Shown piece by piece: positions 1-7,966 of a stretch of 11,765 bases of DNA. Position numbers and translations under genes: made by a program. The notes beneath the pieces are model-generated. The model searched no databases and had not been told where the DNA came from. It was given only the letters and a program-made list of their open reading frames with translations. Each line of letters begins with the position of its first letter. The stretch's first letter is position 1. The DNA comes from Actinomycetes bacterium. GTDB lineage: Bacteria; Actinomycetota; Actinomycetes; Propionibacteriales; Nocardioidaceae. The stretch lies in assembly GCA_023252095.1 (NCBI GenBank), contig JAHEXN010000080.1, positions 1 to 11,765 of the forward strand. Direction: 5' to 3'.

Positions 1-680
1 GTCGTGCCGAGCTGGGCGGTCGCGCGGCGGTAGAGGTCGATGTACGGCGCGAACCGGGCCGGGGACCCGCCGATGATGGCGAGCATCAGGGGCAGGCCGT
101 AGCGAGCCGTGCGGACCACGGACTCCGGCGACCCGCCGACGCCGATCCAGGTGTCGAGGTGGCCCGACTCGGTCTTGGGGTGGACGTCCGCGTCCTGCAG
201 GGCGGCGCGCGTCGTGCCGCTCCACGTCACGGGCTGCTCCTCGAGCAGCTTCGCGAACAGCTCGACCTTCTCCTCGAAGAGTGTGTCGTAGTCGGCCATG
301 TCGTAGCCGAAGAGCGGGAAGGACTCCGTGAAGGACCCACGTCCGAGGATGACCTGGGCGCGGCCGTTGGAGAGGGCGTCGAGGGTCGAGAAGCGCTGGA
401 ACACGCGCACCGGGTCGTCGGAGGACAGCACCGTGACGCCGGAGGCCAGGGTGATGTTCTCGGTGCGGGTCGCGATGCCGGCCAGCACGGTCTCGGGGCT
501 CGAGATCGCGTACTCGGGGCGGTGGTGCTCGCCGAGCGCTATGACGTCGATGCCGACCTGATCGGCGAGCACGGCCTCGTCCACGACCTGGCGGATGGCC
601 TGCGCCGGCGTGAGGAGGTTGCCGTGGTCGTCCTCCGGCATGTCGCCGAAAGTGTCGATCCCGAAGGTCACGGGGCGCAT
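1..680 (-). CDS. LLM-class flavin-dependent oxidoreductase (luciferase-like monooxygenase), C-terminus outside the window
   Basis: The reverse strand reads open from an ATG at 680-678 to the window edge: 226 codons with no stop, so the protein continues beyond base 1. It begins MRPVTFGIDTFGDMPE and contains GIDVIALGEHHRPEYAISSP, then TLASGVTVLSSDDPVRVFQ and LSNGRAQVILGRGS. These are hallmarks of bacterial luciferase-like (LLM) TIM-barrel monooxygenases, and the EHH segment belongs to the FMN/substrate pocket of the family. WIGVGGSPESVVRTARYGLP matches the later barrel strand. It resembles the Atu2307/SP_0267-type subgroup, by recollection. Such enzymes oxidise small organic substrates with reduced flavin and O2; the substrate cannot be told from sequence. 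A GGAG lies 6 nt before the ATG. The gene is divergent from the TetR gene across a 157-bp region. About 110-130 residues appear to be missing if it has the usual family length of roughly 340. Confidence 0.88.
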   Translation of the reverse strand, partial: MRPVTFGIDTFGDMPEDDHGNLLTPAQAIRQVVDEAVLADQVGIDVIALGEHHRPEYAISSPETVLAGIATRTENITLASGVTVLSSDDPVRVFQRFSTLDALSNGRAQVILGRGSFTESFPLFGYDMADYDTLFEEKVELFAKLLEEQPVTWSGTTRAALQDADVHPKTESGHLDTWIGVGGSPESVVRTARYGLPLMLAIIGGSPARFAPYIDLYRRATAQLGT

Positions 681-700
681 GCTGGCTCCAGTCGCAGAAG

Positions 701-721
701 TTGAAGGTTCATCTACCTTAA
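701..721. promoter_or_regulatory. Interrupted inverted repeat upstream of the LLM monooxygenase
   Basis: The sequence TTGAAGGT-N6-ACCTTAA forms an inverted repeat with matching AAGGT/ACCTT arms and near-matching AT-rich ends. It stands out in a GC-rich background and sits 21-41 bp before the ATG of the monooxygenase, where an operator or -10 region would be. No regulator is identified. The nearby TetR protein is a possible but unproven partner, because this site differs from the motif shared by the TetR and SDR genes. Confidence 0.35.
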
Positions 722-774
722 CCACTCCGCCAGTCTTTCATTCCCGAGCGGCGCCCGCGTGGACGCCCAGCGTG

Positions 775-789
775 GGCGTACGATCATCA
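775..789 (+). promoter_or_regulatory. Shared 15-bp motif upstream of the TetR gene (candidate operator, copy 1)
   Basis: GGCGTACGATCATCA ends 48 bp before the TetR start codon. It matches 14 of 15 bases of a copy at 1458-1472 that ends 43 bp before the SDR start. The core resembles the TACGATCGTA-type half-symmetric sites often bound by TetR proteins. TACGAT within it also fits a TANNNT -10 hexamer, so it could be an operator overlapping a promoter. I saw no good -35 element at the usual spacing. Confidence 0.5.
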
Positions 790-837
790 GATCACCGGCG
801 GGAGCAGCTGCGGTGACGACCACGAAGGGCGTGGAGC

Positions 838-1419
838 ATGGCGAGGTACAGCGAGGCGCACAAGGTCGAGACGCGCGCCCGCATCGTCGAGACGGCCGGC
901 CGGCGCTTCAAGTGCGACGGCATCGACGGCTCGGGCGTTGCGGTCCTCATGAAGGACGCCGGCTTGACCAACGGCGCCTTCTACGCGCACTTCCCGTCGA
1001 AGGACGCCCTGGTCGCCGAGGTCGTGGCCGCGGAGCTCGCGACGCAGCTCGCGGCGTACGACGAGCTCCCGCCCGGCCGGGCCGGTGTCGAGCAGATCGT
1101 GCGGCGCTACCTCTCGGTCGAGCACCGCGATGCCGTGGCGGCGGGATGTCCTTCGGCCGCACTCCTCGACGAGATCGCGCGCAGCGACGAGGCGGTCCGG
1201 GCCGCGTACGACGCCGGCGTGGCGGAGGTCGTGGAGGCGATGGCGCGGCGGCTCGAGGGCACGTCGCGGCTGGAGGGCGACAGCTTGCGGACGCAGGTTC
1301 TCAGCGCCTACGCCCTCATGATCGGGACGCTGCAGGTCGCGCGTTCCCTGGTCGACGACGCCTGCTCCCGCGCGGTGCTCGAGCGGGGCGTCGACAACGT
1401 GCTTGCCCTTCTGGCGTGA
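838..1419 (+). CDS. TetR/AcrR-family transcriptional regulator
   Basis: This 193-residue protein has the usual TetR length. The N-terminal region (about residues 8-55) is the DNA-binding domain: ETRARIVETAGRRF forms helix 1, and the helix-turn-helix at about 33-52 ends in the family signature LTNGAFYAHFPSKDALV. The rest is an all-helical ligand-binding and dimerisation domain of the AcrR type, with SVEHRDAVAAGCPSAALLDE and a C-terminal helix. Cysteines at 26, 104 and 176 could in principle sense electrophiles, but this is speculation. The ATG is preceded by GAAGG about 9 nt upstream, and the HTH begins where expected from this start. It lies divergent to the LLM monooxygenase and just ahead of the SDR. 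The motif shared by its own and the SDR upstream regions suggests autoregulation and control of the SDR. The ligand is unknown. Confidence 0.93.
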   Translation: MARYSEAHKVETRARIVETAGRRFKCDGIDGSGVAVLMKDAGLTNGAFYAHFPSKDALVAEVVAAELATQLAAYDELPPGRAGVEQIVRRYLSVEHRDAVAAGCPSAALLDEIARSDEAVRAAYDAGVAEVVEAMARRLEGTSRLEGDSLRTQVLSAYALMIGTLQVARSLVDDACSRAVLERGVDNVLALLA

Positions 1420-1457
1420 TCGCCGGAGGGGGGGTTGCGGGAACGCGTTTCGCGATA

Positions 1458-1472
1458 GGCGTACGATCGTCA
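1458..1472 (+). promoter_or_regulatory. Shared 15-bp motif upstream of the SDR gene (candidate operator, copy 2)
   Basis: GGCGTACGATCGTCA differs by one base from copy 1 before the TetR gene. Extended by three bases it makes an imperfect inverted repeat GTACGA-TCG-TCATAC (1461-1475), with 5 of 6 arm bases paired. It contains the exact 8-bp palindrome ACGATCGT. The site lies between the TetR stop and the SDR ribosome-binding site, where a repressor would block SDR transcription. Confidence 0.55.
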
Positions 1473-1515
1473 TACAAAGACGACCGGGCCGAGCCGGGCC
1501 CGCACAGGAGGACGC

Positions 1516-2229
1516 ATGACGACGTTGACCCACCAGACCGTGCTGGTGACCGGAGCGAACCGCGGGATCGGGGCGGAGTTCGTGGCGCAACTCCTCGAGC
1601 GCGGCGTGGCGAAGGTCTACGCCGCGGCGCGCGACCCGCGCAGCATCGACCCGACGGATCCCCGGGTCGTGCCGCTCGAGCTCGACGTGGCCGACGAGGA
1701 GTCCATTGCCCGCGCCGCGGAGGCCGCGGCCGACGTCAGCATCCTGGTCAACAACGCCGGCGTCTCGCTCGCTGCGCCGATCCACTCCACGGACCCCGCC
1801 TCCCTGCGGCAGGAGATGGAGGTCAACTTCTTCGGTCCGGTGGCCGTCGCAGCCGCCTTCGCCGACCGGGTCGCCGAGCGCTCAGGTGCCGTGATCAATG
1901 TCGCGTCGGCTCTCTCGTGGTTCGCGCTGGGCGGCACCTACAGCGCCTCCAAGGCGGCGCTGTGGTCGGCCACCGACTCGCTGCGGCTGGAGCTTGCGCC
2001 GCGCGGCGTGCAGGTCCTGGGCGTCCACATGGGTTACGTCGACACCGACATGACGAGCGGGGTCGAGGCGCCGAAGGCCGCGCCGAGCGACATCGTGCGG
2101 CAGGTCCTGGACGGACTTGAGTCGGGGGCTCAGGAGGTCCTCGCCGACGACACCGCACGCCAGGTGCGCTCCGGGCTCCACCTTCCGGTGGGCGAGCGCT
2201 ACGCGGCCTTCTTGCCGCAGGCCCGCTGA
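1516..2229 (+). CDS. Short-chain dehydrogenase/reductase (SDR) family oxidoreductase
   Basis: This 237-residue protein is a classical-type SDR and a probable NAD(P)-dependent oxidoreductase of the cytoplasm. The Rossmann cofactor motif TGANRGIG is at residues 12-19, and an Arg right after the Asn favours NADP(H). LDVAD lies at 56-60 and NNAG at 79-82. The catalytic residues look like Ser131 with Tyr142 and Lys146 (YSASK), so the fold and active site appear intact. The distance from Ser131 to Tyr142 is slightly shorter than in FabG. The C-terminal part, with GYVDTDMT after the active site, is also typical. The ATG has an excellent AGGAGG 4 nt upstream. It follows the TetR gene by 96 bp in the same direction and converges on fdhD with 23 bp between stop codons. 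The substrate is unknown. Control by the adjacent TetR protein is inferred from the shared motif. Confidence 0.93.
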   Translation: MTTLTHQTVLVTGANRGIGAEFVAQLLERGVAKVYAAARDPRSIDPTDPRVVPLELDVADEESIARAAEAAADVSILVNNAGVSLAAPIHSTDPASLRQEMEVNFFGPVAVAAAFADRVAERSGAVINVASALSWFALGGTYSASKAALWSATDSLRLELAPRGVQVLGVHMGYVDTDMTSGVEAPKAAPSDIVRQVLDGLESGAQEVLADDTARQVRSGLHLPVGERYAAFLPQAR

Positions 2230-2232
2230 CGA

Positions 2233-2245
2233 CGGTCCACGACCG
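2233..2245. terminator. Small hairpin between the convergent SDR and fdhD genes
   Basis: CGGTC-CAC-GACCG forms a 5-bp stem with a 3-nt loop inside the 23-bp gap between two facing stop codons. It is the only structure there that could end transcription from either side, but the stem is short and lacks a T-tract. It may be chance. Confidence 0.25.
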
Positions 2246-2252
2246 CCAGTCC

Positions 2253-3067
2253 TCAGGTGATCCGCTGCGGGTGGCTGTAGACGTTGAAGGCGCCGCGGCG
2301 TGAGAAGGCGACGAGGGTGACGCCGGCCTGCTCCGCCAGGTCGACCGCGAGCGACGACGGTGCGCTGACGGCGGCCAGCACCGGGATGCCGGCCATCGCA
2401 GCCTTCTGGACGAGCTCGAACGAGGCGCGGCCCGAGACCTGCAGGACGTGACCGGCGAGGGGGAGCAGGCCTTGCCGAACAGCGTTGCCGACGACCTTGT
2501 CGACCGCGTTGTGGCGCCCGACGTCCTCGCGCACCGCGACGAGGCGGCCGTCGGCCGCGAACAATCCGGCGGCGTGCAGCCCGCCGGTGGCGTCGAACGC
2601 GGCCTGAGCCTCGCGCAGGAGGTCGGGGAGGGCTCCGACGACGTGGGCCGTGACCTCGACGTCGTCACGCGTGACGTCGAACCGGGACGTCGTGGTGACC
2701 GCGTCGATCGACGCGAGTCCGCACACGCCGCACGAGCTCGTCGTGTAGACGTGGCGCTGGCGGTCCATCGCGACCATCGCGCCCGGCCCGACCACGGAGG
2801 CGTCCACGACGCCGCCTTCGGCGTCCTCGACGACGGAGACCGTGCTCAGGTCGGACCCCGCGCCGACGACCCCCTCCGAGACCAGGAAGCCGGCTGCGAG
2901 GTCGAGGTCGTGGCCCGGCGTGCGCATCGTGACGGCGTAGCCGCGGCCGTTGACCCGGATCTCCAACGGCGCCTCGACGGCGACCTGGTCGTCGACCGCT
3001 GCGACACCGTCAGCGGCGAAGCGCCACACGGTGCGGCCGGCGACCGCGCCGGTCGTGGTCGTCCCGG

Positions 3068-3071
<4 letters not shown>
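2253..3071 (-). CDS. fdhD: FdhD, formate dehydrogenase accessory sulfurtransferase
   Basis: FdhD moves sulfur from a cysteine desulfurase onto the bis-MGD molybdenum cofactor, without which formate-dehydrogenase-type enzymes are inactive. The 272-residue product has the family landmarks: EAPLEIRVNG (33-42), GHDLDLAAGFLVSEG (53-67), the reactive-cysteine loop TSSCGVCG with Cys114 and Cys117, REDVGRHNAVDKVVG (181-195) and SGRASFELVQKA (213-224). Length is normal for the family. I chose the GTG at 3071-3069 because it overlaps the stop of the upstream oxidoreductase as GTGA, a typical translational-coupling arrangement. The frame stays open further upstream, but only as a shadow of that gene. 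The partner enzyme is almost certainly the molybdopterin oxidoreductase immediately before it in the same operon. The actinobacterial family matches well, and I see nothing missing. Confidence 0.95.
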
Positions 3072-5389
<2,318 letters not shown>

Positions 5390-5415
5390 CGTCGTCCTCT
5401 CCGAGGAGTACGCGT

Positions 5416-5431
5416 CGTGTCGCGCGACACG
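5416..5431. promoter_or_regulatory. Perfect 16-bp palindrome upstream of the molybdopterin oxidoreductase
   Basis: CGTGTCGCGCGACACG is perfectly self-complementary. It lies 27-42 bp before the start codon of the oxidoreductase, between it and the tRNA gene, where a dimeric repressor or activator would bind. No binding protein is identified. The ribosome-binding site closer to the gene also sits in a small inverted repeat (TCCTC-GGA-GAGGA on the minus strand, 5395-5407), which could partly hide it. Confidence 0.45.
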
Positions 5432-5465
5432 GCCCTTCCACCATCTCACTCGATGGCACGGACCG

Positions 5466-5480
5466 CGTGGCGACGCCACG
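5466..5480 (-). terminator. Hairpin just downstream of tRNA-Lys
   Basis: CGTGGC-GAC-GCCACG is a perfect 6-bp stem with a 3-nt loop, 18 nt past the 3' end of the tRNA in its direction of transcription. It could end or help process the tRNA transcript. The overlapping arms CGCCAC (5474-5479) and GTGGCG (5491-5496) offer an alternative, mutually exclusive stem. There is no T-tract, so read-through into the oxidoreductase is possible. Confidence 0.35.
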
Positions 5481-5498
5481 GGCCCGGCCGGTGGCGAG

Positions 5499-5571
5499 TA
5501 GGCCCCGTGGGACTCGAACCCACAACCCGCGGATTAAAAGTCCGCTGCTCTGCCAATTGAGCTAGAGGCCC
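5499..5571 (-). tRNA. tRNA-Lys, anticodon UUU
   Basis: The reverse strand folds into a complete cloverleaf of 73 nt. The acceptor is GGGCCTC paired with GGGGCCT, including a terminal G-U. It is followed by TA at positions 8-9, a D-arm GCTC/GAGC, an anticodon stem GCGGA/TCCGC with loop CTTTTAA, a 5-nt variable loop, and a T-arm GTGGG/CCCAC with loop TTCGAGT. The loop gives anticodon TTT, read as UUU for lysine. The discriminator base is A, as expected for lysine tRNAs, and the CCA end is not encoded. It lies on the same strand as the oxidoreductase, 109 bp ahead of it. Confidence 0.97.
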
Positions 5572-5714
5572 TGACGCGTCACAGTGTGCCACCGGTTGGC
5601 CTCGACATGAGCGTGGACCGGCCGGGTGGGAGTCCTCGCCGGGTGGGGGAATCCGTCCTCGTGCCGCCGAGGGCAGCGATACCCTGGAGACCCGGGGGAG
5701 AAGTGAGGGAGGGC

Positions 5715-5864
5715 ATGACGGAACCGTTGGACGAGCGGCTGCGCGACGACGCGGCGCTCGACGAGATCGAGCTGACGAGCCGCCTCATGATTGCCGCGAC
5801 CTCGAAGGACGCCCATCTCACGCAGGCCGAGGTCGACGAGATCCTCGGCATCACCCAGGACTGA
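5715..5864 (+). CDS. Small acidic protein of unknown function (49 residues)
   Basis: The 49-residue product starts MTEPLDERLRDDAALDEIEL and ends DEILGITQD. It is acidic and predicted mostly helical, with no signal or membrane segment. The C-terminal stretch LTQAEVDEILGI looks like a short helical motif found at the ends of small actinobacterial hypothetical proteins. The ATG is preceded by GGGAGGG about 2-8 nt upstream, a strong ribosome-binding site, and codons are strongly GC-ending, which supports real coding. An ATG 43 codons upstream in frame is unlikely, because the intervening translation looks non-coding. It stands between the tRNA and the pit genes, with its own 84-bp spacer before the DUF47 gene. 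I do not recognise a function. I recall similar short proteins in related genomes but cannot confirm this. Confidence 0.72.
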   Translation: MTEPLDERLRDDAALDEIELTSRLMIAATSKDAHLTQAEVDEILGITQD

Positions 5865-5884
5865 CCCTCGGTGGAGGTGCCGCG

Positions 5885-5913
5885 TTGGTGACAGGGCGGT
5901 GAACCCCTAGCAT
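5885..5913 (+). promoter_or_regulatory. Promoter of the DUF47-pit operon
   Basis: A -35-like TTGGTG (5885-5890) and a -10 TAGCAT (5908-5913) are separated by exactly 17 bp. The -10 fits the actinobacterial TANNNT pattern. Transcription would start near 5920 and give a leader of about 29 nt before the GTG of the DUF47 gene. The -35 is only a partial match to TTGACA. Confidence 0.55.
5887..5904 (-). promoter_or_regulatory. Candidate PHO box (PhoP-binding direct repeat) in the pit promoter
   Basis: Read on the minus strand, GTTCACC and TGTCACC begin exactly 11 nt apart. PhoP of Streptomyces and relatives binds direct repeats of 11-nt units whose conserved part resembles GTTCACC. The pair overlaps the -35 and the spacer of the predicted pit promoter, a position that would let bound PhoP block transcription. 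The second unit is an imperfect match and only two units are visible. Confidence 0.4.
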
Positions 5914-5948
5914 GGTCTCGGCCAACTGACCGTTGACAGGAGCTAGGC

Positions 5949-6566
5949 GTGCGCTTCCGCATCCGACCGGTGGAGACGTCGTTCTACGACCTCTTCTCCG
6001 AAGCCGCCAACCACCTCGTGGCAGGCGCTGACCTGCTGGCGAGCATCCTCGAGGAGGGTGTCGATCGCGAGGCCCTGTCCGAGCGCATGCGCGAGGCCGA
6101 GCACCAGGCCGACGAGACGACGCACAGCATCGTCCGCCTCGTGAACAGCACGTTCGTCACGCCCTTCGACCGCGAGGACATCTACTCGCTCGCCGGTGCG
6201 CTCGACGACGTCATGGACTTCATGGAGGAGACGGTCGACTCGATCGTCCTCTACGACGTCCACGAGTTCCCGCCGTACTTCGCCGAGCAGCTCGACGTCC
6301 TGCAGCGGGCCTCGCGGCTCACCGCCGACTCGATGCCGCGCCTGCGCACGATGAAGAACCTCGACGAGTACTGGATCGAGATCAACCGGCTCGAGAACGA
6401 GGGCGACCGCAACCACCGGCGCATCCTCGCCCACCTGTTCGGCGGCTCCTACAAGGCGATGCAGGTCCTCAAGATGAAGGACGTCGTCGAGTCGGTCGAG
6501 CAGGGCATCGACGCGTTGGAGACGGTCGCCAACATCGTCGAGCAGATCGCCGTCAAGGAGTCCTGA
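5949..6566 (+). CDS. DUF47 family PhoU-like protein, partner of the PiT phosphate transporter
   Basis: This 205-residue all-helical protein matches the DUF47/PhoU-like family, whose genes commonly sit directly before pit genes and are thought to control phosphate transport. Family signs are FYDLFSEAANHLVAGADLL near the start, EHQADETTH (51-59), TPFDREDIYSLAGALDDVMDF (71-91) and ENEGDRNHRR (149-158). The acidic ExxxD-like clusters resemble the metal-binding motifs of PhoU. No signal peptide or membrane helix is seen, so it should act in the cytoplasm. The start is a GTG with AGGAG 6 nt upstream. The pit gene follows after 3 nt, so the two are certainly co-transcribed and probably translationally coupled. 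It is not the classical PhoU of the Pst system, which has a duplicated domain of similar total length but different motifs. Confidence 0.93.
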   Translation: MRFRIRPVETSFYDLFSEAANHLVAGADLLASILEEGVDREALSERMREAEHQADETTHSIVRLVNSTFVTPFDREDIYSLAGALDDVMDFMEETVDSIVLYDVHEFPPYFAEQLDVLQRASRLTADSMPRLRTMKNLDEYWIEINRLENEGDRNHRRILAHLFGGSYKAMQVLKMKDVVESVEQGIDALETVANIVEQIAVKES

Positions 6567-6569
6567 CAG

Positions 6570-7592
6570 GTGGACACGGTCCTGGCGATGGTGATCGCCG
6601 TCGTCGTGATCGCCCTGGTGTTCGACTACACCAACGGCTTCCACGACGCCGCCAACGCGATCGCCACGTCGGTCTCGACGCGGGCCCTGACGCCGCGCGT
6701 GGCCCTGGCCATGGCGGCCATCCTCAACTTCGTGGGCGCCCTGCTGGGCGTCGAGGTCGCCAAGACGATCCAGGGGATCATCGACATCGACGGGGTCACG
6801 AGCGTCTCCGACGCCGACCGTGCCCACGCCCTGACAATCGTCCTCGCGGCCCTGATCGGCGCGATCACCTGGAACCTCATCACGTGGTACTTCGGCATCC
6901 CGTCGTCGTCCTCGCACGCCCTGATCGGCGGCATCGTCGGCGCCGGCATCGCCTCGTCCACCGCGGTCTCGTGGGACACGCTGGTCGAGAAGGTCGCCAT
7001 CCCGATGGTGCTTTCGCCGCTACTCGGCTTCATCGGCGCGTTCGCGTTCATGACGGCGATCATGTGGGGCTTCCGCAAGGCCAATCCGCACAAGGTCTCG
7101 CGCGGCTTCCGCCACGCGCAGACCGTCTCGGCCGCGGGCATGTCGCTCGGCCACGGCCTGCAGGACGCGCAGAAGACGATGGGCGTCATCGTCCTGGCGC
7201 TCGTTGCCGGCGGTTTCCACGACGGTGAGGGCGTGCCGTTCTGGGTCATCGTCGCGGCCGCCTCGGCCATCGCGGCGGGCACCTACTCCGGCGGCTGGCG
7301 CATCATGCGCACGCTCGGCCGGCGCATCATCGACCTCGACCCGCCCCGTGGCTTCGCCGCCGAGGGCGTGGCCGCCACGGTGCTCTACGTCATGGCGATC
7401 GGCCTGCACGCGCCCGTCTCCACGACGCACACGATCACGTCGGCCATCATGGGCGCTGGCGCCACCAAGCGCTTCACGGCGGTGCGCTGGGGCGTCGCCC
7501 GGGGCATCGTCGTCGCATGGGTCGTCACGATCCCGGCCGCCGCTGCGGTCTCGGCCGTCACGTACTTCGTCGCCCGCACGTTCCTGCCGTAG
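6570..7592 (+). CDS. pitA: Low-affinity inorganic phosphate transporter, PiT family
   Basis: This 340-residue integral membrane protein moves phosphate, usually as a metal-phosphate complex, using the proton gradient. It shows the PiT (PHO4) internal duplication. The first half has DYTNGFHDAANAIATSVSTR (19-38) and GIPSSSSHALIGGIVGAG (109-126). The second half has GHGLQDAQKTMGVIVLAL (194-211) and HAPVSTTHTITSAIMGAGAT (280-299). Hydrophobic segments cover most of the chain, roughly 10 of them, beginning at residue 5. The length fits short bacterial PiT proteins. The GTG start has AAGGAG 9 nt upstream, inside the end of the DUF47 gene; an ATG six codons later is a weaker choice. It forms an operon with DUF47 and converges on pstB across 379 bp. 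If the candidate PHO box is real, it would be turned down when phosphate is scarce and the Pst system is on. Confidence 0.95.
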   Translation: MDTVLAMVIAVVVIALVFDYTNGFHDAANAIATSVSTRALTPRVALAMAAILNFVGALLGVEVAKTIQGIIDIDGVTSVSDADRAHALTIVLAALIGAITWNLITWYFGIPSSSSHALIGGIVGAGIASSTAVSWDTLVEKVAIPMVLSPLLGFIGAFAFMTAIMWGFRKANPHKVSRGFRHAQTVSAAGMSLGHGLQDAQKTMGVIVLALVAGGFHDGEGVPFWVIVAAASAIAAGTYSGGWRIMRTLGRRIIDLDPPRGFAAEGVAATVLYVMAIGLHAPVSTTHTITSAIMGAGATKRFTAVRWGVARGIVVAWVVTIPAAAAVSAVTYFVARTFLP

Positions 7593-7596
7593 TCAC

Positions 7597-7628
7597 GCGA
7601 TCTCGCGAGCTCTGCGAGCGACGATCGC
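7597..7628 (+). terminator. Imperfect hairpin directly after pit
   Basis: GCGAT pairs with ATCGC at the base and CTCGC with GCGAG above it, with a 5-nt bulge on one side. It starts 4 nt after the pit stop codon. No T-tract follows. It could end the pit transcript or protect its 3' end. Confidence 0.4.
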
Positions 7629-7631
7629 GGG

Positions 7632-7676
7632 AGGTCGAGTGGTCCACCGGCGAAGCCGGTCAGCAGTATCGAGACC
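7632..7676 (-). repeat. REP-like palindromic element, copy A
   Basis: Read on the minus strand it begins GGTCTCGATA, has the hairpin ACCGGCTTCGCCGGT in the middle and ends CTCGACCT. This layout (GGTCTCGATAC, a hairpin, CTCGACCA) is a common intergenic repeat in high-GC actinobacteria, by recollection. It is in opposite orientation to copies B and C. Confidence 0.55.
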
Positions 7677-7737
7677 AGGTCGGGTGCTAGATCTCGGTCG
7701 GACGGGCCGGGGCCGACCGGGTGCCGTCAGGTGCGGA

Positions 7738-7783
7738 GGTCTCGGTACGGGATCGGGCGCGACCGCCCTCACCCACTCGACCA
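7738..7783 (+). repeat. REP-like palindromic element, copy B
   Basis: It begins GGTCTCGGTACG and ends ACTCGACCA, the same ends as copy A, with a different central hairpin GGGCG-CGAC-CGCCC (7755-7768). The conserved ends with a diverged centre fit one repeat family. Confidence 0.5.
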
Positions 7784-7816
7784 GCGGGGTGGTGACCACC
7801 GGTGGCGCGGGTACGA

Positions 7817-7848
7817 CGAAGGCCCCCGCCTTGGGGCGGGGGCCTTCG
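7817..7848. terminator. Strong bidirectional rho-independent-like terminator
   Basis: CGAAGGCCCCCGCC and GGCGGGGGCCTTCG are perfect reverse complements around a TTGG loop: a 14-bp, almost pure G/C stem. It lies between convergent genes, so it can act on either strand. There is no T-tract, as is usual for actinobacterial terminators. It is about 225 nt past the pit stop and 124 nt past the pstB stop. Confidence 0.85.
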
Positions 7849-7896
7849 GGCCGTGGCCCTTGCGGGCCTGTGGCTCGCGCTACGGGGAGCCGACCG

Positions 7897-7939
7897 GGTG
7901 TCGTCTGCCGACCGGCTTCGCCGGTGTCGCGCTCGACCT
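7897..7939 (+). repeat. REP-like palindromic element, copy C
   Basis: It begins GGTGTCG, contains ACCGGCTTCGCCGGT (7911-7925) and ends CTCGACCT. The 15-bp centre is the exact reverse complement of the centre of copy A, and the flanks align with it in inverted orientation. Confidence 0.5.
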
Positions 7940-7951
7940 GGGTTCACGCTC

Positions 7952-7966
7952 GGTCGCTGCGCGACC
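7952..7966 (-). terminator. Small hairpin directly after pstB
   Basis: GGTCGC-TGC-GCGACC is a perfect 6-bp stem with a 3-nt loop. It starts 5 nt beyond the pstB stop codon in the direction of transcription. It is a likely mRNA 3'-end structure, with the stronger stem at 7817-7848 as back-up. Confidence 0.45.

Noticed and set aside
787..1785. 332-codon minus-strand open frame antisense to TetR and SDR
   Set aside because: Its translation has no family features and covers two well-supported genes on the other strand.
759..2120. Open frame of 453 codons over the TetR and SDR genes
   Set aside because: Arg/Gly-rich low-complexity translation in a shifted frame across two clear genes; a product of high GC content.
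5499..5571. tRNA-Lys as an integration site of a mobile element
   Set aside because: No integrase, no repeated tRNA 3' end and no phage or plasmid gene is visible on either side.
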